Shown: in pieces, positions 15,730 to 20,847 of the stretch
Layout: each line of letters begins with the position of its first letter
Position numbering within the stretch: the first letter of the stretch is position 1
Assembly (NCBI GenBank): GCA_030840615.1
Contig: JAVEEE010000025.1
Span: 1-20,847 of the forward strand
Length of the DNA stretch: 20,847 nucleotides
Direction of reading: 5' to 3'
DNA from: Frankiaceae bacterium
Lineage (GTDB): Bacteria > Actinomycetota > Actinomycetes > JAFAQI01
Program-made: the position numbers and the translations under genes
The notes under the pieces: generated by a model
Databases searched by the model: none
Told to the model about the DNA's origin: nothing
Seen by the model: only the letters and a program-made list of their open reading frames with translations

Positions 15730-16413
15730 TCAGCGACGCGCCACGGTGACGCAGCAGTCCGGCGGCACGCCGTCGAGCGCGGCCTTCACCGAGCGGGGGG
15801 CGCCCAAGCCGCAGAGCACACCCCCGATGAAGCTCTCGTTGACACCACATACCAGCTCGGTCGCGACATCGACGACCGCGTGGAACGGGCAGTTCCGCAG
15901 CCGGACGCAGCCGCCCTCGTCGCGCGGCTCGTAGCCGAGGTCCGACAGGATCGCCGTAGTCGCGGTGAGCGACGACGGCATCGACATGCGGCCGCGCGGA
16001 CGGCGCAGCTTGCCGACCCGTTCGCCCTCGGCGTGGGCGACCTCGACCGCAGTGACTCGGGCATCGCCGCCACCGCTCTGGTCGATTGCCTGCGCGAGGA
16101 TCCGTGCCGCGACGTCGTAGCGACGGGCAGGGAGGGAGACGACGATGTCGACGGCCGTCGGTCGGTAGCGCTTCGCCGGGCGCCCGGCGCCCGGTCCGCC
16201 GCGTCCGGCGGGCCGCGCATAGTCGACGGCGAGCAGCCCCGCGTCGGCCAACAGGTCGAGGTGGAAGGCCGCCAGCCTGCGCGTGATCGCGAGGTCGACG
16301 GCAACCGCGTCGCGGGTGACGGGCCCGTCGGCCTCGCGCACGCTGTTGAACACACGCCGGCGGGTCGGCTCGGCGAGCACATGCACCGCGTCCCATGACG
16401 ACGGGCTTGACAT
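15730..16413 (-). CDS. winged-helix transcriptional regulator with C-terminal Cys/His cluster
   Basis: A 227-residue regulator. The N-terminal ArsR-like winged helix (about residues 8-66: DAVHVLAEPTRRRVFNSVREADGPV and FHLDLLADAGLL) is followed by a basic Gly/Pro linker GRGGPGAGRPAKRYRP and a C-terminal domain with C169, C175-P-F-H178, C189, C201 and C220-C221. This pattern resembles a widespread actinobacterial family and is loosely like the iron-sulfur repressor SufR, so binding of an Fe-S cluster or metal is a reasonable guess, not shown. It is the first gene of a minus-strand unit with fahA 17 bp downstream, suggesting it regulates fahA and itself. GGGAGG lies just before its ATG (16411-16413). 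Confidence 0.85.
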   Translation of the reverse strand: MSSPSSWDAVHVLAEPTRRRVFNSVREADGPVTRDAVAVDLAITRRLAAFHLDLLADAGLLAVDYARPAGRGGPGAGRPAKRYRPTAVDIVVSLPARRYDVAARILAQAIDQSGGGDARVTAVEVAHAEGERVGKLRRPRGRMSMPSSLTATTAILSDLGYEPRDEGGCVRLRNCPFHAVVDVATELVCGVNESFIGGVLCGLGAPRSVKAALDGVPPDCCVTVARR

Positions 16414-16454
16414 CGCCGCCTCCCAGGGCTTCTATCGACAGTAGCAACTGGCTT

Positions 16455-16484
16455 TAGTGTCCGGCGGTGGCTGGCACCTGTCAA
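16455..16484. promoter_or_regulatory. divergent promoter region between HTH regulator and DUF2231 gene
   Basis: On the minus strand a perfect TTGACA (16484-16479) is followed after 17 nt by GACACT (16461-16456), a weak -10, giving a ~36-nt leader to the regulator ATG. On the plus strand TAGTGT (16455-16460) fits TANNNT and would give a ~30-nt leader to the DUF2231 gene, though without a good -35. The two -10 elements overlap. Tentative. Confidence 0.35.
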
Positions 16485-16497
16485 CCAGGAGGGCTCG

Positions 16498-17070
16498 ATG
16501 CGTCACTTCACCTTCGCCCCGCCCCTGAAGTTGTCCGGGCGAAAGAACAAGGGCTTGCGGGGCTTCGCCGGCAAGCCGTTCCACCCGCCGCTCACCGACG
16601 TACCGATCACCGCCTACCTCTTCGTCGCCGCGTTCGACGTGCTCTCGATCGTTCTGCGCGACAGTCATCCAGAGGTCGCACACGAGCTCTACGTCGCCGG
16701 CACCTGGACTTTGCTCGGCGGCGCGGCCGTGTCGCTGCTCGCGGCACTGACCGGTTGGGCCGACTGGCATCGTTCGAGCGAGCCGGGCACGCAGGCGCGT
16801 CGCACCATCAACGCGCACGCGATCACGATGCTCACGGTCACCGGCATCGTCCTCGTCGATCTGGCACTGCGCGGTCTCGCCTGGGACGACCGGGCCAGCG
16901 CTCCTGGTCTCGTGGTGGCGCTCTCGGTGCTTGCGGCCCTGCTCGTGTCCGTCGGCGCGACCCTGGGCGGCAGCCTCGTCTACGACTATGGCTTCAACGT
17001 CGAGACCGCAGGTGACCACCCGGTCTGGCACCAGAACGAAACCGACGTCTTCCCTGGACAGTCGAAGTGA
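16498..17070 (+). CDS. DUF2231-family four-helix membrane protein
   Basis: A 190-residue integral membrane protein with four hydrophobic segments (about residues 37-54, 66-90, 106-126 and 139-166). The block FHPPLTDVPI before helix 1 and the Trp/His-containing GWADWH after helix 2 are hallmarks of DUF2231, a family of unknown function sometimes suspected of haem or redox roles because of conserved membrane histidines. A good ribosome binding site, AGGAGGG (16487-16493), precedes ATG 16498. It ends in a GTGA overlap with folE (17067-17070), so the two are translated together. Function remains unknown. Confidence 0.88.
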   Translation: MRHFTFAPPLKLSGRKNKGLRGFAGKPFHPPLTDVPITAYLFVAAFDVLSIVLRDSHPEVAHELYVAGTWTLLGGAAVSLLAALTGWADWHRSSEPGTQARRTINAHAITMLTVTGIVLVDLALRGLAWDDRASAPGLVVALSVLAALLVSVGATLGGSLVYDYGFNVETAGDHPVWHQNETDVFPGQSK

Positions 17071-17645
17071 CGCGTCCGCTGCGCCCCATCGAAACAGCCG
17101 CGGTGGATGTCGAGGCAGCGGCCGATGCCGTCGCCGACCTGATGCGGGCGCTCGGCATGGAGGTCGACGATCCGAGCCTCGCGCGCACGCCGCGAAGGGT
17201 CGCCCACGCCTACGCCGAGCTGCTCGAGCCGCCCGCGTTCGGATTGACGACCTTTCCCAACGACGAGAACTACGACGAGCTGGTCGTGGCCCGTGACATT
17301 CCGTTCACCTCGTTGTGCGAGCACCACCTTCTCCCGTTCGTCGGCACCGCCGCAGTCGGCTATCTGCCCGGCGCTCGCATCCTCGGGCTTTCCAAGCTGG
17401 CGCGGGTAGTCGAGCTGTTCGCCCGCCGCCCGCAAGTGCAAGAGCGCATGACCAAACAGATCGGCGCGTGGCTGGAGAGTCACCTGCACCCGCAGGGGGT
17501 GGGCGTCGTGATCCGTGCCGAGCACACCTGCATGACGTTGCGCGGCGTACGGGCACACGGCGCGACGACTGTCACGAGCGCCATGCTCGGGACGCTGCGG
17601 GACGACCTGCGCAGCCGCGCCGAGTTCCTGTCGCTGGCGACCTGA
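17067..17645 (+). CDS. folE: GTP cyclohydrolase I (FolE)
   Basis: A 192-residue enzyme that converts GTP to 7,8-dihydroneopterin triphosphate, the first step of folate and pterin synthesis. Zinc ligands are in place: C84 and H87 in SLCEHHLLPF and C155 in EHTCMTLRG. YLPGARILGLSKLARVVELFARRPQVQERMT is a textbook family block. The N-terminus is a little shorter than in many family members. GTG 17067 overlaps the DUF2231 stop. It is not next to folP, folB, folK or ftsH, where actinobacterial folE usually sits, so it may be a second copy serving a pterin cofactor; that is speculation. Confidence 0.95.
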   Translation: MTRPLRPIETAAVDVEAAADAVADLMRALGMEVDDPSLARTPRRVAHAYAELLEPPAFGLTTFPNDENYDELVVARDIPFTSLCEHHLLPFVGTAAVGYLPGARILGLSKLARVVELFARRPQVQERMTKQIGAWLESHLHPQGVGVVIRAEHTCMTLRGVRAHGATTVTSAMLGTLRDDLRSRAEFLSLAT

Positions 17646-17664
17646 CAACAATCCCCCTCCGCTA

Positions 17665-17729
17665 CAAACGATCATGGGACTATCGGCAAACACGCCCGGC
17701 GTGTCCCGCCGAAATCCCATGATCGTTTG
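17665..17729. repeat. 65-nt long-stem inverted repeat (REP-like or MITE-like hairpin)
   Basis: Perfect 15-bp outer arms, CAAACGATCATGGGA (17665-17679) and TCCCATGATCGTTTG (17715-17729), enclose a second stem CGGC/GCCG (17684-17687 with 17708-17711) and an inner stem ACACGC/GCGTGT (17690-17695 with 17699-17704) with a 3-nt CCG loop. Together about 25 bp can pair. The outer arm is A+T-richer than the surroundings and itself contains CATGATCG-like dyads. It lies 20 nt after the folE stop, so it could act as a terminator, but no T-run follows. Structure is more like a dispersed palindromic element. Only one copy is in the window. Confidence 0.8.
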
Positions 17730-17806
17730 CGAGAGGCGGTCACGTCGCGGGCTGTTGAGCGGGGTCCCCGTCGCGGCCGTCGGAGCCGCCCGGGCACGAT
17801 GTGCCG

Positions 17807-18718
17807 ATGCAGATCCTGCGCACCCCCGACGCAAGCTTCGCCGCGGTCCCGAATTTTCCCTGGGAGCCCCGTTACGTCGAGGTCGACAGCGGCGACGGCA
17901 GCGGACCGTTGCGGATCGCGTATGTCGAGGCAGGCCCGGCGGACGGACCGACGGTGCTCTGCCTGCACGGCGAGCCGACCTGGTCGTTCCTCTACCGCAA
18001 GGTCATGCGGGTGCTGGCCGATGCCGGCTGTCGCGCCGTCGCCTTCGACCTCGTGGGCTTCGGTCGCTCCGACAAGCCGGCGGCCGTCGAGGACTACACC
18101 TACGCCCGCCACGTCGAATGGATCCGGGCCGCGGCGTTCGACGAGGTCCGGTTGCGCGAGGTGACGCTGCTCGGGCAGGACTGGGGTGGCCTCGTGGGGC
18201 TCCGGCTGGTGGCGGAGAACCCGGATCGTTTCGCCGGCGTGGTCGCCGCCAACACCGGGCTGCCCGATGGCCGGCACGAGATGCCGGAGGTCTGGTGGAT
18301 GTTTCGCGAGGCGGTGTCGAAGGCCGATCGGCTCGACATCGGCCGGTGCGTCACCTCCGGATGCCGGCAGCCGCTGCGCCCCGCGGAGGTGGCGGCGTAC
18401 GACGCACCGTTTCCCGACGAGTCGTTCAAGGCGGGTGCGCGCGCGTTGCCGCTGCTGGTGCCGACCAGCCCGGACGACCCCGGCGCCGTCGCCAACCAGA
18501 AGGCGTGGGAGGTGTTGACATCGCTCGACCTCCCCTTCCTGTGTGCCTTCTCCGACAGCGACCCCATCACCGGCCCGATGGCTCCGGTCCTGGCCGCGGC
18601 GATGCCGGGTGCGGCCGGGCGCACGCACCCGACGATTCGCGACGCCGGACACTTCCTGCAGGAGGACGCAGGCGAGGAGCTCGGTCGTGTGACTGCCGCG
18701 TTCGTGCTCGACCGCTGA
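17807..18718 (+). CDS. haloalkane dehalogenase-like alpha/beta hydrolase (HLD-I type)
   Basis: A 303-residue alpha/beta hydrolase close to the DhlA/DhmA branch. Oxyanion motif HGEPTW (54-59), nucleophile elbow G-Q-D125-W126-G-G, acid D252 (FSDSDPIT, after strand 7 as in HLD-I) and H282 (AGHFLQED) give the Asp-Asp-His triad plus the halide-binding Trp after the nucleophile. The N-terminus MQILRTPDASFAAVPNFPWEP is characteristic, so ATG 17807 is preferred over GTG 17801. No convincing ribosome binding site precedes it; a small palindrome GGCAC-GAT-GTGCC (17793-17805) abuts the start. It would hydrolyse halogenated alkanes to alcohols, but many homologues have no known natural substrate. A GH13 gene follows after 4 nt. 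Confidence 0.88.
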   Translation: MQILRTPDASFAAVPNFPWEPRYVEVDSGDGSGPLRIAYVEAGPADGPTVLCLHGEPTWSFLYRKVMRVLADAGCRAVAFDLVGFGRSDKPAAVEDYTYARHVEWIRAAAFDEVRLREVTLLGQDWGGLVGLRLVAENPDRFAGVVAANTGLPDGRHEMPEVWWMFREAVSKADRLDIGRCVTSGCRQPLRPAEVAAYDAPFPDESFKAGARALPLLVPTSPDDPGAVANQKAWEVLTSLDLPFLCAFSDSDPITGPMAPVLAAAMPGAAGRTHPTIRDAGHFLQEDAGEELGRVTAAFVLDR

Positions 18719-18722
18719 GCTC

Positions 18723-20264
18723 GTGGCTGCCGGTGCCTGGTGGCGCGACGCGGTCGTCTACGAGATCTATGTCCGGAGCTTCGCGGACTCCGACGGTGAC
18801 GGCGTCGGTGACCTGGCCGGGATCCGCAGTCGACTGGGTTACGTCGCCGATCTGGGCGTCGATGCGATCTGGCTGACGCCGTTCTATCCGTCGCCGATGC
18901 ACGACGCGGGCTACGACGTGACGGACTACTGCGACGTCGACCCGCGGTTCGGCACGCTCGCCGACTTCGACCTGCTGCTCGCCGAGGCGCACGCACTCGG
19001 GCTGCGCGTCTACGTCGACGTCGTACCCAACCACACGAGCGTCGAGCACCCGTGGTTTCAGGCGGCCATCGCCGACCGGTCGTCGCCGATGCGCGACTGG
19101 TACATCTTCCGGCCACCGGCGGCCGACGGGTCGCCGCCCAACGACTGGAAGTCGGTGTTCGGCGGCTCAGCGTGGACCCGAGCTCCCGACGGCGACTACT
19201 ACCTGCACCTGTTCGACTCGTCACAGCCCGACCTCAACTGGCGAAACCCCGCGGTCCATGAGCAGTTCCACGCCATCCTGCGGTTCTGGCTCGCCCGCGA
19301 GGTCGACGGCTTCCGCATCGACGTCGCGCACGCGCTCTACAAGGACCGCGACCTGCACCCCGGTGACCGCAATGCCTGGGACCAGGACGAGGTGTTCGGT
19401 GTCTGGCGCGAGTGGCGGAAGGTGATCGACGATTACGACGGCAGGGCGTTCGTCGGCGAGGTCTTCCTCTATGACATGGATCGGGTGGCGCAGTACGTCG
19501 GGCGCACCCGCCTGCACCAGGCCTTCAACTTCGTGGTCGCCAGGACGCCGTTCGATGCGACCGTGTTGCGCGCAACGATCCGACGGTCGCTGGAGCTGTT
19601 TCTTCGGTCCGGCACGTCGCCGACGTGGGTCCTGTCGAACCACGACCTTGTGCGGCACCCGACCCGCTACGGCGGGGGAGAGCGCGGTGTTCGGCGCGGC
19701 CGGGCCGTCACCGCCCTGCTACTCGCGCTTCCCGGCTCGCCGTACCTCTACCAGGGGGAGGAGCTCGGGCTCGAGCAGAGTGACGTGCCGCCGGATCGGC
19801 GGCAGGACCCGACGTGGTTTCGCCAGGGGGGCATAGGCCGGGACGGGTGCCGCACCCCGATGACGTGGACGGTCGCGGCGCCCGGTCACGGCTTCACGAC
19901 GGGAGATCCGTGGTTGCCGTTCGACGAGCAGGCGCGGGCCCGAAACGTCGAGTTGGAGGAGGCGGACCCCGGGTCGACCCTGCACTTCTATCGCCGCGCC
20001 CTGGCACTGCGTCGCGAGCTGGCGCCGTCGCTGCGCCGTAGCGTCGGCTGGCCGGACGCGCACGCCGACTGTGTCGTGGTGACCAGGCCGACCCGAGATG
20101 GGCGCACCTTGACCGCCGTGCTCAACACGGCGCGCGCGTCCCGGCAGCTGCAGCTCGACGCCGGCGCAGGTGCAGTTGTCCTCTGCTCGGCCGGACGCGC
20201 ACGCTTCGACCCCGGGACCGGGACGTTGACCGTGCCGGCCGAGGCGGCCGTCTGGGTCGTCTAG
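18723..20264 (+). CDS. GH13 alpha-glucosidase / oligo-1,6-glucosidase-like enzyme
   Basis: A 513-residue cytosolic glycoside hydrolase of family 13. The (beta/alpha)8 barrel carries VVPNHTS (region I), the nucleophile D200 in GFRIDVAH, acid/base E246 in FVGEVF and transition-state Asp D308 in VLSNHD; a small C-terminal beta domain follows from about residue 430. WWRDAVVYEIYVRSFADSDGDGVGDLAGI is the typical opening. No signal peptide is seen, so it probably acts on imported maltose-, isomaltose- or sucrose-like oligosaccharides. Start is GTG 18723, only 4 nt after the dehalogenase stop, without a clear own ribosome binding site, suggesting coupled translation. Exact specificity cannot be set from sequence. 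Confidence 0.92.
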   Translation: MAAGAWWRDAVVYEIYVRSFADSDGDGVGDLAGIRSRLGYVADLGVDAIWLTPFYPSPMHDAGYDVTDYCDVDPRFGTLADFDLLLAEAHALGLRVYVDVVPNHTSVEHPWFQAAIADRSSPMRDWYIFRPPAADGSPPNDWKSVFGGSAWTRAPDGDYYLHLFDSSQPDLNWRNPAVHEQFHAILRFWLAREVDGFRIDVAHALYKDRDLHPGDRNAWDQDEVFGVWREWRKVIDDYDGRAFVGEVFLYDMDRVAQYVGRTRLHQAFNFVVARTPFDATVLRATIRRSLELFLRSGTSPTWVLSNHDLVRHPTRYGGGERGVRRGRAVTALLLALPGSPYLYQGEELGLEQSDVPPDRRQDPTWFRQGGIGRDGCRTPMTWTVAAPGHGFTTGDPWLPFDEQARARNVELEEADPGSTLHFYRRALALRRELAPSLRRSVGWPDAHADCVVVTRPTRDGRTLTAVLNTARASRQLQLDAGAGAVVLCSAGRARFDPGTGTLTVPAEAAVWVV

Positions 20265-20293
20265 GCGCTGCGGGGGTTAGGCGCTGCGGGAGT
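20262..20293. repeat. 16-bp tandem duplication at convergent gene ends
   Basis: TAGGCGCTGCGGGGGT (20262-20277) is directly followed by TAGGCGCTGCGGGAGT (20278-20293), one mismatch in 16. The first copy begins with the GH13 stop codon; the second covers the last codons and part of the stop of the minus-strand gene. It looks like a recent slippage duplication that separates the two convergent genes by 12 bp. Confidence 0.75.
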
Positions 20294-20847
20294 TGGGCGC
20301 AGCGTCCGCCGGCTCGAGCAGCCGGGCGGTGTGCTCGGTCGTCGTGGTGGACACCGCGGGGCGGTAGGCCTGCCGCACCACTCCGGCCGTCACGGACACC
20401 AGCGCGGCGGCTCGGTCCACCTCGCTCGGTGTGAAGGCCGGACCCTCGTAGCGGCCGACGAGCAGTCGCAGCGCAGTCCCCGCCATGTGCAACAGGACCA
20501 TCGCCTCCTCGTTCACCGTGAAAGCACGTGGGCGATCGAGTGCGCCGGTCGTCTCCGGCAATGGCAGTGGGCTTCCCGGCGTGGCATAGACCGCCTCGCG
20601 CGGCCAGCGCCGGTCGAACGCCGCGCACCAGTCGGCGAGGAGCACATGGGGTAGCGCGTCGACGACCGTCTCGACCGCACGGTGCGGTTGATCGAGCACT
20701 TGTTGAACGAGGTCACAGTCGCGGCTGGCGGCGGTCTCGGTGATGTGCCGCAAGCCGTGCAGGCGGGCGTCGTCGCAGGAGCCGACGGCACGCACCACCG
20801 CGTCGAAAGCGCGCGTGTAGGGCCAGTCCAGCAGCAAATCGTCAATG
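20277..20847 (-). CDS. unrecognised helical protein, 5'-truncated by window edge
   Basis: I do not recognise this protein. About 190 residues are visible, ending in TAA at 20279-20277; the frame stays open to the right edge (upstream residues read IDDLLLDWPYTRAF), so the true start is probably outside the window. Composition is Ala/Leu/Arg/Val-rich and looks mostly alpha-helical, with no signal peptide, membrane segment or clear motif; cysteines at the CDDARLHGL and RDCDLVQQV stretches are isolated. Codon use (G/C in third positions) and balanced amino acids favour a real gene over the opposite-strand readings. It converges on the GH13 gene. Confidence 0.6.
   Translation of the reverse strand, partial: IDDLLLDWPYTRAFDAVVRAVGSCDDARLHGLRHITETAASRDCDLVQQVLDQPHRAVETVVDALPHVLLADWCAAFDRRWPREAVYATPGSPLPLPETTGALDRPRAFTVNEEAMVLLHMAGTALRLLVGRYEGPAFTPSEVDRAAALVSVTAGVVRQAYRPAVSTTTTEHTARLLEPADAAPNSRSA

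Noticed and set aside
14531..16447. One 638-residue minus-strand open frame covering fahA and upstream sequence
   Set aside because: The N-terminal ~245 residues are Arg/Pro-rich and lie out of frame over the HTH regulator, which has clear motifs. FahA starts at GTG 15712 with its own SD.
17665..17729. Classical rho-independent terminator for folE
   Set aside because: The stem is long and strong, but no T-tract follows the 3' arm in either orientation; a repeat element is the better description, though it may still end transcripts.
17674..18876. 400-residue plus-strand frame starting inside the hairpin
   Set aside because: Out of frame with the dehalogenase gene, which has its complete catalytic triad; the alternative is Gly/Arg-rich noise.
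1..20847. CRISPR arrays, tRNA/rRNA genes, insertion sequences, phage genes
   Set aside because: No regularly spaced repeats, tRNA-like cloverleaf or transposase/integrase reading was found on either strand by eye.

Overview
The window is GC-rich throughout, with third codon positions dominated by G and C, frequent GTG starts, many 4-bp ATGA/GTGA gene overlaps and several TANNNT -10 boxes placed just before start codons (probable leaderless mRNAs). Together with the gene families present (Mycobacterium-like aromatic aminotransferase Pat, subI-cysT-cysW-cysA order, Cys-containing HTH regulator) this points to a chromosomal segment of a soil-type actinomycete (Actinomycetota). I cannot fix the genus. 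No transposase, phage, tRNA, rRNA or CRISPR was seen. Every gap between genes is under about 170 bp; the largest (17646-17806) holds a striking hairpin.

Layout. (1) 1-1472, minus: start of a phenylacetate operon, paaA-paaB-paaC (paaC runs off the left edge). (2) 1581-5044, plus: two overlapping half-transporters of a heterodimeric ABC exporter whose two nucleotide sites are maximally asymmetric. (3) 5045-7751: a minus-strand Lrp/AsnC regulator divergent from hppD and pat, a tyrosine/phenylalanine transamination and homogentisate-forming unit. (4) 7794-11597, plus: sulfate importer cysP-cysT-cysW-cysA with a readable promoter. (5) 11637-14188, plus: a phosphoglycerate dehydrogenase (serA) overlapping by 4 bp a D-2-hydroxyglutarate-dehydrogenase-like FAD enzyme. 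(6) 14198-16413, minus: Cys-containing HTH regulator, fumarylacetoacetase (fahA) and a small membrane protein. (7) 16498-17645, plus: DUF2231 membrane protein overlapping GTP cyclohydrolase I (folE). (8) 17665-17729: a 65-nt long-stem inverted repeat. (9) 17807-20264, plus: haloalkane-dehalogenase-like hydrolase and a GH13 alpha-glucosidase. (10) 20277-20847, minus: an unrecognised helical protein, cut at the right edge.

How the parts fit. Three units serve aromatic amino acid or aromatic acid breakdown: phenylacetyl-CoA epoxidation (paa), tyrosine to homogentisate (pat, hppD) and the final fumarylacetoacetate cleavage (fahA). Homogentisate dioxygenase is not in the window. The sulfate importer and serA supply the sulfur and the carbon backbone of cysteine. 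The serA/D2HGDH pair probably forms a redox couple in which alpha-ketoglutarate reduction helps pull the unfavourable first step of serine synthesis. No wholly new multi-gene system is evident. The best candidates for a second look are the degenerate exporter, the serA-D2HGDH overlap, the 65-nt hairpin, the Cys-rich regulator beside fahA, and the overlapping divergent -10 boxes at lrp/hppD.
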